DNA of 42,873 nucleotides from Verrucomicrobiota bacterium. GTDB lineage: Bacteria; Verrucomicrobiota; Verrucomicrobiia; Chthoniobacterales; UBA10450. Position 1 is the first letter of the stretch. Every line of letters begins with the position of its first letter. A model generated the notes under the pieces. That model saw only the letters and a list, made by a program, of their open reading frames with translations. It did not search any database and was not told where the DNA came from. Of this stretch, positions 19,782 through 29,648 are shown piece by piece. The translations under genes were made by a program, and so were the position numbers. The stretch lies in contig QHNJ01000137.1 in the NCBI GenBank assembly GCA_003218395.1, positions 1 to 42,873 of the forward strand, in the 5' to 3' direction.

Positions 19782-20378
19782 GTGCGCATTGTGATTTTCT
19801 TTGGCATTCTCTTCTTGTCGGGAATCGGCGCGCTCATTTTCGAGACGCTCTGGCTGCGGCTGAGCGGCCTGGCATTTGGCAACTCCATCTGGGCCGCGGC
19901 GTTAATTCTTTCCAGCTTCATGGCGGGTCTGGCGCTGGGCAACGGCGTCGCGGCATCGTCGAAGGTCCGACGATGGCGGCCCCTGCATCTTTACGCTGTG
20001 TTGAAACTGGCCGTCGCATCTTTTGGCTGCACAATTGTTTTTGATCTTCCGCTGCTGGGCGGGTTGATGCGGCCCATTTGGCAAATGCTGTGGAATTATC
20101 AGCCAACTGTCATCGGATTGCGTTTCGTCCTGTCATTCCTGATTTTGCTGGTGCCGACAACGGCCATGGGTTTGACGCTGCCGGTGTTAATCGAAGATCC
20201 AGTTTTGCGACAAACGAATTTTGGGCGGGCAATCGGTCTTCTTTATGGCTCGAACACATTGGGCGCAGTGGCCGGAGCTGTGCTCGGCGAAGCTTACTCG
20301 ATTCAAGCGTTTGGGATCCTTTATTTTCTCGGCAAGCAAAGAGAAAATTCGACAGTTCTGGCAAGAGCGCGCCAGTGA
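19782..20378 (+). pseudogene. Truncated spermidine-synthase-like membrane protein (N-terminal TM half only)
   Basis: FFGILFLSGIGALIFETLWLRLSGLAFGNSIWAAALILSSFMAGLALGNG...PTTAMGLTLPVLI...GRAIGLLYGSNTLGAVAGAVLGEAYSIQAFGI, then abrupt unrelated tail LYFLGKQRENSTVLARARQ*; no synthase domain. Confidence 0.65.
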
Positions 20379-20427
20379 CAGAATAAGCATGCCGAGCCGG
20401 TCAAAAAATTCATCTCTAATTTCTTAA

Positions 20428-21126
20428 ATGAAGCTTTACCGTAAAATCCGCAAACTTGCGCATCCGTTGACCTACCGGCGCGCATGGCGCAGAGCGCAAC
20501 GCTCCATTTTTCGCCTGCCGCTTGGGCCGCTGCGGACAACCATCGATCCGGAACGTCTGCGAGAAATCCAACAACGCTACGCCAACGTGCCTGCCGGTTA
20601 TGCCAAATACACGAACGTGGATCCCTGGTTGCGCTTGAATCGCGAACGTGTGCAAGATTTGAAGCTGCATCGTTCGGCGCCGAAGCGCGTGCTCGATCTC
20701 GGGTGCGGAGGTGGATTTTTCTTGTTCATATTAAAAGGGCTTGGTCATTCCGTCCTTGGCCTCGACGTTGGGCGGGTATCTCTTTTTACCGAATTGCTCG
20801 ATCTTTTCGATGTTCCGCGTGTCGTCTGGAGGATCGAAGCGTTCAAGCCGTTGCCCGATCTGGGTGAAAAGTTTGATTGGATCACCGCGTTCTCAGTCAA
20901 TTTTAATCTTTACCATCCATCGCAACGGCGATGGGGGGCGGCGGAATGGGATTTTCTTCTGCGCGATTTGCAGCGACATCTGGCGTCGGGCGGCAAGATC
21001 TTCTTCGGGCTCAATCCCCTCTACGCGGGTGATTACTACACGCCCGAGCTACACGATTTTTTCCTAAGCCGGGGCGCGAACGTCGAACGCGAACGAATCT
21101 TTTTCGATAAGGGGCTGCGCTTTTGA
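20428..21126 (+). CDS. Class I SAM-dependent methyltransferase
   Basis: APKRVLDLGCGGGFFLFILKGLGHSVLGLDVGRVSLFTELLDLF...DWITAFSVNFNLYH. Confidence 0.82.
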   Translation: MKLYRKIRKLAHPLTYRRAWRRAQRSIFRLPLGPLRTTIDPERLREIQQRYANVPAGYAKYTNVDPWLRLNRERVQDLKLHRSAPKRVLDLGCGGGFFLFILKGLGHSVLGLDVGRVSLFTELLDLFDVPRVVWRIEAFKPLPDLGEKFDWITAFSVNFNLYHPSQRRWGAAEWDFLLRDLQRHLASGGKIFFGLNPLYAGDYYTPELHDFFLSRGANVERERIFFDKGLRF

Positions 21127-21387
21127 CCCACACCGTACCCGCAATCGCCCCGGGAAAGAGCCAACCCACTTCCGTCGGGGGACCAATCATGTCGTAGATC
21201 GTGCTAAGCGGATGGGCAAGGCCATCCGACAAATCAGAGGGGCATCACCGGACACCGATCGTTTCGCGAGGAGCTTGTCGGGATGCTTCAGTCCTGAAAG
21301 CTTTCGGGATTGCGTACGAGGAATCGATGCTCGGTTGACGAATTCTTCCGTTCCTGCCGGGACTCGATTCATTGCGAATCAGTTTAC

Positions 21388-21405
21388 CCAGCGTTGAAAC
21401 GCTGG
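21388..21405. repeat. REP-like palindrome CCAGCGTT-GA-AACGCTGG
   Basis: Perfect 8-bp arms around a 2-nt loop in tttacccagcgttgaaacgctggtgctatttt. Confidence 0.75.
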
Positions 21406-21571
21406 TGCTATTTTGAAAAGGCCCACGGCCTGGGATCATTTTGTGAATGTGGCGCTGCCCAGTACCCGTGCGATCGATCCGCAATCACAACAATGGTCCG
21501 CAAAGAAGATTCCGCTGTTCATTCTTTTCGATCAGTTCCTGTCACTGCAAAAACGAACCGGGTCACCCTTT

Positions 21572-21805
21572 AAAAATATTTCAAAAAAGTGAAAGAAAAG
21601 CTTGCAAGCCTTCTGCACCTTCCATTAAACGGGAATCTGGCGCGCCAAATAGGCCGCGTCAGCCGTTCAAAAATATCTTAAAAAAAGTGAAAAAAAAGCT
21701 TGCAAGCCCTTTGCATTTTCCGTTAATCGGGAGTCTGGCGCGACAAATAAGCCGCGTCAGCCGTTCAAAAATATTTTAAAAAAAGTGAAAAAAAGCTTGC
21801 AAGCC
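21572..21805 (+). repeat. Tandem repeat, about 2.4 copies of a 97/98-bp unit, upstream of the TonB-dependent receptor
   Basis: aaaaatat[t/c]t.aaaaaa.gtgaaa.aaaagcttgcaagcc...ggcgcg.caaata.gccgcgtcagccgttc starts at 21572, 21669 and 21767; the third copy stops after agcttgcaagcc. Confidence 0.92.
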
Positions 21806-21859
21806 GTCAAAATATCCAATAATCCGTGCCAAAACCTAACCAAACCAATGGAGAAACCA

Positions 21860-24800
21860 ATGATAAAAAATGTGCTAAATAAGTTCGGATTCGTTCGCGT
21901 CGCTTTTGTAGCGAGCGTCGGATTTCCTTTGATTTTTGCATCAAACGCAGTCGCTCAGTTGGCGGCACCAGCGCAGCCCGCGCCACCCCCGGCTGGGGGT
22001 CAGGCGGAAGTCGAGCGCGTGATCGTGACCGGTTCAAACATTCCGACTGCGGAAGAGACTGGCCCGAATCCGGTGGATACCTACCGGCCGCAGGACATCG
22101 AAAAATTGGGTGTCCGCAACGCGCAGGATCTGCAAAATATTATACCGCAGGAGGCGGGCGGGACTGTCAACCAGAACATCGGTAATGGTGGTGACGGCAC
22201 TATCCAGCTCAACTTGCGCGGTCTGTTGTCCAAGGAGACCCTGGTTCTGGTAGATGGCAAACGTGTCGCAACTAGTGGATTGGGCTCCGCTGGGTTTAGC
22301 GCGGGCGTGGACATTAACCTGATTCCCTTCGTGATGATCGATCACCTCGACATCCTGAAAGATGGCGCCTCGGCTGTCTATGGCGCGGACGCGATCGCCG
22401 GCGTGGTCAACTTCTTTTTGGTCCATAAATTCCGCGGCTTGGAGATCGGGGGCACTTACGGGAACACAAACCTGGGAGCGTCCAATGAGATGGGCGAGTG
22501 GGAGGCATGGATCAAAGCCGGCACCGGAGATGAGAAGACAGACATTGTGGTCATCGCCGATTTCTGGGAGCGTACCGGCGGTTTATTTTCCGCCGACCGT
22601 GATATAAGTAGAAATGCGGGGCAGCAGGTTTTCTGGGGCGGTTTTGATGGTCGCAGCTCGAACTTCCCTGGCTCCATTTCCGCCAGTGGGAGTCCGTTCT
22701 CGTCCGCCAATTTCCGGCTAATCCCAAGCCTGTTTTTCAGCGCCAATTCCCCGCCGCCGCATTCCGCCCCGAACAAGGAGACTTCTCCGTTTTACCTCAA
22801 CAGCGTCGCGGTGCGGTTTCCGCAGCCTGTTGGCACAAACACAGCCCCGGGACTCGATGGAAATTATTTTAGGTTTAACTTCGCGGCTTTCACGCCAGCG
22901 CTTCCGCCGGCCGATCGTCAGAGCTTCTATGGGTCGTTCACCCGCGACATATGCGACAAATACCTGACGATATTTGGTGATTTTAAATATGTCCGCTCAT
23001 TTTTCGATGCGTCCCTGGCAGCCGTGCCGTTTGTGCCCGATCCATTCAAGAATCCAGGCCAAGCCGTAGGGCTTAGTGGTACTTCTGCTGGCATCAGTGT
23101 GCCAATCAGCAATCCGTTTAATCCGTTTACCGTAGGGGACACGAATTGGATATCGCCTAGTGGGCAATTAATCCCGGTGACTACCGGAGTGCGGTTTCGC
23201 GGGATTAACGATACCGGTCCCAGAAGTGAAAAGTTCACTTACTGGGATTCGCTCTTTGACGTCGGGCTCAAGGGTGAGATGGGAGAATTTGGCGATTATT
23301 TCAAGACTTGGAACTGGGAAGCGGGTTTCCGCTATTCCCGGAATGAGGGGCAGGACTTGTCCATAGGAGAAGCCAGCCAGCCTGGGCTAATAAGCGCGCT
23401 TTTGGATTCGAACCCGGCCACTGCGTTTAATCCCTTCCTTGGTTTCGCTGGCCACAACACTGCCGCGGCCAGGTCCGCTGTTTATGTTACCCTGCATAAC
23501 TCAGGCGAATATGAGCTGCCTTTGGGTTATGCGACCATTAACGGCGACCTGTTTAAGCTTCCCGCGGGACCTGTCTCCTTTGCTCTCGGCGGTGAGTATG
23601 ATGGGCCGAGATTCACCCGCGATCGCGACGTGCTCAACAACACGTTTTCATCGATTGGCTCGGTGGATGGGCAAAGCTTCAAGGTAAACCGGGATGTTTG
23701 GTCAATCTACGAGGAAGTGCGGGTACCCTTCACCAGCCCCACGTGGAACTTCCCCGGCTTCTACAGCTTCGAGGTGGACTTTGCCGAGCGCGAGGAATGG
23801 TACAGCAATAACACTTCTTCGGTTCCGGGAATTGTAAAGATCCCAGCGCAGCACAGCCAATATAACGCGCAGAAGCCGAAGATTTCCATCCGCTGGGAGC
23901 CGCTTGATCCCAAATGGATCGGAGCATTGACCTTGCGCGGTAGCTACACCGAAGCGTTTCATGCGCCGAATTTGTCGGAGATTGCGCCCGCGGGCTCGCA
24001 GAACTTCCCGGGGGTCGTCGATCCATTTTCCTCTCAGACCGATATCCAGGTCGAAGAACACATTAGCGGAAACCCCCAGTTGCACCCAGAAGTGGCCTAT
24101 GAATGGACCTACGGGGCGGTTTACAGCCCGAAATGGATCAAGGGCCTGACGCTGAGCGCGGATTGGTGGCATATTGACATGCGCGATATTGTATCGGCCC
24201 TCGGCGCGCAATTCGTTATCGAGCACTTTACCGGCACCGACTTGGTGCTACGTGGTCCCAGTACCGTTCCCGGTGAACTTGGCCCGGTCAATCTGGTCAT
24301 CGACCCCAGCCAAAACCTTGCTGGCGCGATCTTCGAGGGTCTCGATTACGAAGCGATCTATATTCTGGACTCTTCGATTTTTGGTCACGGCGATTTTGGC
24401 AGGGTGACTACCACGGTCAATGGCACCTGGTTATCCCGGGCTGAGCTCCAGACTGGACCCGATACCAAAATGTTCGGTATCGCGGGCGAGTTTTTGCCGA
24501 CGGCATTCAGCCTGACCAGTTCGCTGCCACGGAATCGGGCCAATGGCAGTCTGTTCTACGATGGTCCTGCCGACTCGTGGGCGCAGGGTTTCGATATTGG
24601 CGTGGTAGTCCACTGGATCAGCCAATATGAAGATGACAATATCTCGTTTACGGGTGGCAAGCCGCAAACACCGAGAACGAATCCGCCAGGGACTACCAAT
24701 AAGCTTGGGGAGGATGTTAGCGGCCTGGATGCTGGAGGACCCAGGGGCAGCGCCGCCCCGGGGGGTGCCGCGCGGAAAGTGGCGGCGTGGACTACATTCG

Positions 24801-25114
24801 ACCTGATCGCATCCTATACGTTCAACCTGCCGCCGCCAGCGCCGGCGCCGGTGCCTGGTTTTGCCAAGGATGGCGGTAAGAACGTCGCGATGAAGGACGG
24901 GAAGGAGAAGAATGTCATGCCGGTCTCCACTGCCGATTACAATCCGTGTGGATGGCGCGCGTGGTTAAATGGCACCACCATCACTGCTGGGATACAGAAC
25001 GTGACCGACGAAGATCCGTCGTTCGTGGGTGGCAACTTCGAGAACGGCTACGACGAATCGATTGCCACGATCAAAGGCCGGTTCTGGTACGTCGGTCTGA
25101 AGAAGCGATTCTAA
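21860..25114 (+). CDS. TonB-dependent outer membrane receptor
   Basis: MIKNVLNKFGFVRVAFVASVGFPLIFASNAVAQ signal; VERVIVTGSNIP, plug NIGNGGDGTIQLNLRGLLSKETLVLVDGKRVA...DGASAVYGADAIAGVVNFFL; C-terminal WYVGLKKRF. GGAGA upstream of ATG 21860; ORF extends to 21785. Confidence 0.93.
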   Translation: MIKNVLNKFGFVRVAFVASVGFPLIFASNAVAQLAAPAQPAPPPAGGQAEVERVIVTGSNIPTAEETGPNPVDTYRPQDIEKLGVRNAQDLQNIIPQEAGGTVNQNIGNGGDGTIQLNLRGLLSKETLVLVDGKRVATSGLGSAGFSAGVDINLIPFVMIDHLDILKDGASAVYGADAIAGVVNFFLVHKFRGLEIGGTYGNTNLGASNEMGEWEAWIKAGTGDEKTDIVVIADFWERTGGLFSADRDISRNAGQQVFWGGFDGRSSNFPGSISASGSPFSSANFRLIPSLFFSANSPPPHSAPNKETSPFYLNSVAVRFPQPVGTNTAPGLDGNYFRFNFAAFTPALPPADRQSFYGSFTRDICDKYLTIFGDFKYVRSFFDASLAAVPFVPDPFKNPGQAVGLSGTSAGISVPISNPFNPFTVGDTNWISPSGQLIPVTTGVRFRGINDTGPRSEKFTYWDSLFDVGLKGEMGEFGDYFKTWNWEAGFRYSRNEGQDLSIGEASQPGLISALLDSNPATAFNPFLGFAGHNTAAARSAVYVTLHNSGEYELPLGYATINGDLFKLPAGPVSFALGGEYDGPRFTRDRDVLNNTFSSIGSVDGQSFKVNRDVWSIYEEVRVPFTSPTWNFPGFYSFEVDFAEREEWYSNNTSSVPGIVKIPAQHSQYNAQKPKISIRWEPLDPKWIGALTLRGSYTEAFHAPNLSEIAPAGSQNFPGVVDPFSSQTDIQVEEHISGNPQLHPEVAYEWTYGAVYSPKWIKGLTLSADWWHIDMRDIVSALGAQFVIEHFTGTDLVLRGPSTVPGELGPVNLVIDPSQNLAGAIFEGLDYEAIYILDSSIFGHGDFGRVTTTVNGTWLSRAELQTGPDTKMFGIAGEFLPTAFSLTSSLPRNRANGSLFYDGPADSWAQGFDIGVVVHWISQYEDDNISFTGGKPQTPRTNPPGTTNKLGEDVSGLDAGGPRGSAAPGGAARKVAAWTTFDLIASYTFNLPPPAPAPVPGFAKDGGKNVAMKDGKEKNVMPVSTADYNPCGWRAWLNGTTITAGIQNVTDEDPSFVGGNFENGYDESIATIKGRFWYVGLKKRF

Positions 25115-25138
25115 AGCGAAGGCCGGGATAATTCATAG

Positions 25139-25176
25139 CGGCCGGGCTCCTCATAGGGCCCGGCCGTTTGCTTTTC
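25139..25176 (+). terminator. Rho-independent terminator after the TonB-dependent receptor
   Basis: CGGCCGGGC-tcctcatagg-GCCCGGCCG, perfect 9-bp stem followed by TTTGCTTTTC. Confidence 0.85.
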
Positions 25177-25450
25177 GTTTACAGAACGGACTTTACCGCA
25201 GAGATCGCGGAGCACGCAGAAAATCCTGAATTGATTCCTCATCGGAATTCAAAATGCAGCGGCGAATTCCGGAGTTTAGCAGCCAAACGTTGAAGTGGAT
25301 GAAAAATTCTTAGATCGCGAGAGGAGTAAAAAGCTATGGCGATTTGGTAAACGCGTCCCTAAGATTGACAATGGCGCGCGCGGTGCGTCCCGCAAGACGA
25401 GCATTGATTTTCGCGTCGGTTTGAGGAAAACTTAGTTCCGCTAAAAAGGC

Positions 25451-27388
25451 ATGCAGTACGTTACCGCGTTCTCACGTCCGCAAACTGTTCCGGCTGGGCT
25501 TGCTGCCGCGCGAAAGCCTAACCTGTGGATTCTGGACAGTTGGCGCGACCTGATCTTGTACGTCTGCACGCCGCTGGTGATCGTGCCGATCTTTCTCGTG
25601 GCGCAGGCGCGTTGGAGCGCGGAAGACATTTATCTTTTTGTCGCTGCCTTCGGCGCGATGGGTCACCACTTGCCAGGAATGATTCGCGCCTATGGCGATC
25701 GGGCGTTATTCCAGCGCTTCAAGTGGCGCTTCATTTTTGCACCGATTTTTTTGGTGGTCGTCTCCACGATCTTTTCGTTGTGGGACCTTAAAGGCATTGT
25801 GCTAGTCGCCTTTATTTGGGGCGTCTGGCACGGCATGATGCAAACGTATGGGTTCTGTCGCATCTACGATGCGAAAGTGGGCTCGTTCGCTGAGCTGACG
25901 CGTCGTCTTGATTTCGCATTGTGCGGGATTTGGTTCGCCACCGCGGTCCTTCTCTCATCGCAGCGAATGACTGATACCTTGGAGACTTATTACGCTGCGG
26001 GAGGGCCCTTCATTCCGCCCGGCTTCCTCCGGGCAGCACAGCAGGGGCTGCTTGCGTTCGCCCTCTTAGTTTCAGCCGTGTTTCTGGCAAATTTTATCCG
26101 GATGTGGACTAGCGGGAAGCGGCCTAGTCCGGTAAAGCTGGTTCTTCTCATCACGAGCATTTCTTTTTGGTGGTACTCCAACAACATCGTGGCCAGCGTT
26201 CTCGTCGGCATTGCCTTGTTCGAAGTATTTCACGACGTCCAGTACCTCTCGCTGGTTTGGATCTATAATCGTAAACGGGTTGAGACCGACAACTCGATCG
26301 GCGGGTTCATGCGCTTCGTATTCCGGCGCAGCGGTTCGCTGATCGGTCTATACGTGGGCCTGATCTTCGCCTACGGGGCGCTGGGTTATTTCAAGTCGAG
26401 CATCGGCATCGACGTAGTCAAACGCATCCTCACTGGTGTAGTGACCGCTTCGGCGCTGCTCCATTTTTATTACGACGGATTCATCTGGAAAGTGCGCGAG
26501 AAATCTACGCGACAATCTCTCGGCATCGGCGGCGGGACAACAGATGTTTTGACGAGCGGTTTTCTACCCAGCTGGGCCTTGCATGGCGCGAAATGGTTCG
26601 CTGTTTTTGTCATTCCGCTTGGCGCACTTTGGTTTGGGCAAGTGCGGCTCCCTCAGAATGAACTTGAACATTTAGCCTGGATCGCCGCCGATCTTCCTGT
26701 TTCCGCCCGGGCGCATACCAATTACGCCAAGGCTCTGCAGGAGGCTGGCCGACTCGATAAAGCAGCCGATGAATTTTCCGCTGCGCTTCGTCTTAATCCC
26801 GCTTCGGCAAAGGCCCACGCCAATCTGGCCAGCGTCCTGATTGGAAAGGGAAACCTGGAAGATGCGCAAACCCATTTCGAAACAGCACTGCGACTCGACT
26901 CTAACAACGCCGAGTTACACTCCGGTTATGCCTATCTTCTGGAGCGACTCGATCGCCCTGAGCAAGCAGCAGCGGAAATCGAAGCGTCCGTCCGCTTGGA
27001 CCCACAGTCTGCACAAGCTCGGTATAGCTATGGCGCATTTCTGGAGAAACACGGCAAACTCGAGGAGGCAATTGTGCAGTATCGACGGGCGATTCAAGCT
27101 GACCCGCGTCATGTGGATGCTCATCTCGATCTGGCAAGCGCGCTTTTCCAAGAGGGCGATTTGCAGGGAGCCGAGGCACATTATCTGGAGGGAAGCCGGC
27201 TTAAGCCAGAGCTCGCCCAACCTCACAACGACCTGGGAAAAGTTTTTATGCGCGAGGGCAACGTTTCCAGCGCGATCGCGCAATTCGAAGAAGCGCTACG
27301 TCTTCATCCCGACTTCCCGGAGGCGGAGGAGAATCTGCGCAGCGCGAGAGAAACCGAGGCTCAGTCTCGTTGGCAATCGCCGAGGTAA
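25451..27388 (+). CDS. Polytopic His-rich membrane domain fused to C-terminal TPR repeats
   Basis: N-terminal ~400 aa with many TM helices and GHHLPGM, WHGMMQTYG, FEVFHDVQY, LLHFYYDGFIWKVR; then ~6 TPRs (ARAHTNYAKALQEAGRLDKAADEFSAALRLNPASAKAHANLA...). Confidence 0.8.
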   Translation: MQYVTAFSRPQTVPAGLAAARKPNLWILDSWRDLILYVCTPLVIVPIFLVAQARWSAEDIYLFVAAFGAMGHHLPGMIRAYGDRALFQRFKWRFIFAPIFLVVVSTIFSLWDLKGIVLVAFIWGVWHGMMQTYGFCRIYDAKVGSFAELTRRLDFALCGIWFATAVLLSSQRMTDTLETYYAAGGPFIPPGFLRAAQQGLLAFALLVSAVFLANFIRMWTSGKRPSPVKLVLLITSISFWWYSNNIVASVLVGIALFEVFHDVQYLSLVWIYNRKRVETDNSIGGFMRFVFRRSGSLIGLYVGLIFAYGALGYFKSSIGIDVVKRILTGVVTASALLHFYYDGFIWKVREKSTRQSLGIGGGTTDVLTSGFLPSWALHGAKWFAVFVIPLGALWFGQVRLPQNELEHLAWIAADLPVSARAHTNYAKALQEAGRLDKAADEFSAALRLNPASAKAHANLASVLIGKGNLEDAQTHFETALRLDSNNAELHSGYAYLLERLDRPEQAAAEIEASVRLDPQSAQARYSYGAFLEKHGKLEEAIVQYRRAIQADPRHVDAHLDLASALFQEGDLQGAEAHYLEGSRLKPELAQPHNDLGKVFMREGNVSSAIAQFEEALRLHPDFPEAEENLRSARETEAQSRWQSPR

Positions 27389-27467
27389 AACCTCCGGTCG
27401 GCCGCGCTCAGCATGGCTCGCATTTACGAGCTGGCGTGATCTCCGTGGTTAACTGGGACAAAAACTA

Positions 27468-29648
27468 ATGTCCGGGAACGCCACGCCTTCAGGAACGAGC
27501 AAACAGAACCAGCTCCGATCCCCATTCTGGCAGCGGAATTGGCTTTGGGGGCTCTTTCTGATTGCCCTGGTTTCAATAGCATACACCCGAGTCTTTAACG
27601 CCGGCTTCATCTGGGACGACGAATCGCATCTGACGCAAAATCCCTGCATTATTGGTCCGCTCGGACTTAAAGAGATCTGGACGAGCGCGCGAGCCGTCTA
27701 TTACCCGCTCGTGCTGACGAGCTTCTGGAGTTTGCATAAGCTCGTTGGCTTAAGTCCATCGCCATACCACATTCTCAATGTGCTGCTGCACGCGGCATCG
27801 GCGGTCTTGCTCTGGCGCGTCTTGCGGCAACTCGATGTTCGCGGAGCGTGGCTGGGAGCACTGCTTTGGGCATTGCATCCGGTAATGGTGCAATCGGTCG
27901 CCTGGGTCACGGAGCTAAAAAATACTCAGTCGTGTCTCTTTTATCTTTTGTCGATCTTCTGGTTTTTGAAAGTGGACGCTGAGGAGAACGGGAACAGCGT
28001 TCGCTGGTGGCGCTTTGGCCGGGCGCTCCTGTTCTTTGTTGTGGCGATCCTGAGCAAGCCATCCACGGTCATGTTGCCTGCTGTAATCGCGCTCTGTGTC
28101 TGGTGGCGGAGAGGACGAGTCCGGTGGCGCGACCTCGCGACTCTCGTTCCGTTTGCGCTGATTTCAGCGCTTGCCAGCGTGTGGACGATTTGGGAACAGA
28201 AGTTCCATTCTGGTGCGACTGGTTCTGAGTGGGCCCAGTTGTGGCCGGAGCGGCTCATCATCGCGGGTCGCGCGATATGGTTTTATCTGGGCAAACTGAT
28301 TTGGCCCGATCCGCTCATTTTCATCTATCCGCGTTGGGAGATTAATTCGTTGCAACTGACGGCTTATCTGCCGCTGCTGGCAGCGTTGGCTGGTTTGTTT
28401 GCTTTGTGGCGAATTCGTGGGAAGTGGAGTCGCCCCGTGTTTTTTGCCGCTGCATACTTTGTGATTTCGCTATTTCCTGTGCTCGGCTTTTTCACCGTTT
28501 ACTTCTTCCGCTACTCGTTTGTGAGCGATCATTTCCAATATCTGGCGAGCATGGGACCGCTCGCGTTAGCCGGAGCTGGTATTACAGCGGTGGCCGATTC
28601 CCTCAAATGGAAACCTTTTCTCCGCGCGGCCATCTGCGGAATCCTCCTGCTTTTTGGCTTTTTGACGTGGCGGCAGAGCGGGATCTACCATGACTTAGTA
28701 AACTTGTACACGGCGACGCTGGCAAAAAATCCCGGCTGCTGGATGGCGCATTACAATCTGGGCATCGTCCTGCGCGACCAAGGCGAAACTGACGAGGCGA
28801 TAACTCATTATCGGCAGGCTGTCGCGCTGCGGCCGAATTACGCAGAAGCGCATTACAATCTTGGACGTGCTCTGGCTGAAAAAGGCGAATTTGAGGACGC
28901 GATCGCGCATTACGAAAAAGCGCTGGCCATAAATCCTGCCGACGCGGAAGCTCACAACAACTTGGGTGCCACGCTTTTTATGAAAGCACGCGTCGATGAT
29001 GCAATCACTCACTACCAGAAGGCGCTCGCGATTCGGCCGGATTACTCTGAGGCGTCCTGTAATCTGGCGAACGCGCTTCTTTCCAAAGGTGATATGGACG
29101 GTGCGATCATCCGGTACATGGCGTGCGTCGCTTTGTTGCCGAATCAGGCCGAGGCTCAATACAATCTGGCGAGCGCGCTTCTTCGAAAAGGCCGAACCGA
29201 CGAGGCCATTGATCACTACCGAAAAACGCTCGAATTGCATCCCGAGAATGCCGACGCGCACGCGAATTTGGGGAGCGCGTTTCTTGCGAAGAATCGCATC
29301 CAGGATGCGATTCTTCAATACAGAGACGCGCTTCGGATAGCACCGGGAAATGTGGCTGCCCAAAGCAATCTGGCGTGGCTGTTGGCGACTTCTCGGGACC
29401 AATCACTTAGAAACGGGCCAGAAGCTGTCCGACTGGCTGAGCAGGCTAGCCGCCTGACCGGCGGAACTCGGCCAGTTATCTTACGGATGCTCGCCGCTGC
29501 CTACGCGGAAACTGGCCACTTTTCTGAGGCTACCGAAACCGCTCAACAGGCATTGCAACTGGCCAATGGCCAAGGCAACACCGTTTTGGTTGATGCCCTT
29601 CGAAGAGAAATCGCGCTGTACCAATCGGGTCGGCCGTATCACAAGTAA
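27468..29648 (+). CDS. TMTC-like GT-C glycosyltransferase with C-terminal TPRs (paralog A1)
   Basis: FNAGFIWDDESHLTQNP, LHPVMVQSVAWVTELKN, FFRYSFVSDHFQYLASMG; then TPRs (HYNLGIVLRDQGETDEAITHYRQAVALRPNYAEAHYNLGRALAEKGE...). Confidence 0.82.
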   Translation: MSGNATPSGTSKQNQLRSPFWQRNWLWGLFLIALVSIAYTRVFNAGFIWDDESHLTQNPCIIGPLGLKEIWTSARAVYYPLVLTSFWSLHKLVGLSPSPYHILNVLLHAASAVLLWRVLRQLDVRGAWLGALLWALHPVMVQSVAWVTELKNTQSCLFYLLSIFWFLKVDAEENGNSVRWWRFGRALLFFVVAILSKPSTVMLPAVIALCVWWRRGRVRWRDLATLVPFALISALASVWTIWEQKFHSGATGSEWAQLWPERLIIAGRAIWFYLGKLIWPDPLIFIYPRWEINSLQLTAYLPLLAALAGLFALWRIRGKWSRPVFFAAAYFVISLFPVLGFFTVYFFRYSFVSDHFQYLASMGPLALAGAGITAVADSLKWKPFLRAAICGILLLFGFLTWRQSGIYHDLVNLYTATLAKNPGCWMAHYNLGIVLRDQGETDEAITHYRQAVALRPNYAEAHYNLGRALAEKGEFEDAIAHYEKALAINPADAEAHNNLGATLFMKARVDDAITHYQKALAIRPDYSEASCNLANALLSKGDMDGAIIRYMACVALLPNQAEAQYNLASALLRKGRTDEAIDHYRKTLELHPENADAHANLGSAFLAKNRIQDAILQYRDALRIAPGNVAAQSNLAWLLATSRDQSLRNGPEAVRLAEQASRLTGGTRPVILRMLAAAYAETGHFSEATETAQQALQLANGQGNTVLVDALRREIALYQSGRPYHK

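Noticed and set aside
21447-21779. 110-aa plus-strand ORF over the 97/98-bp repeats (…KNILKKVKKKLASPLHFPLIGSLARQISRVSRSKIF)
   Set aside because: Its frame is an artefact of the tandem repeat; composition is A-tract derived and there is no recognisable domain.
25179-25215. ttaccgcagagatcgcggagcacgcagaa purine-rich repeat-like text
   Set aside because: Suggestive of a dispersed CAGAG-type repeat but only one degenerate copy in the window.
28741-29340. ~102-bp periodicity in DNA
   Set aside because: Explained by 34-aa TPR repeats, not a separate DNA repeat.
28695-29402. 235-aa minus-strand ORF antisense to TPR repeats of A1
   Set aside because: Periodic antisense shadow of tandem TPR codons; the same effect occurs at 37075..37566.
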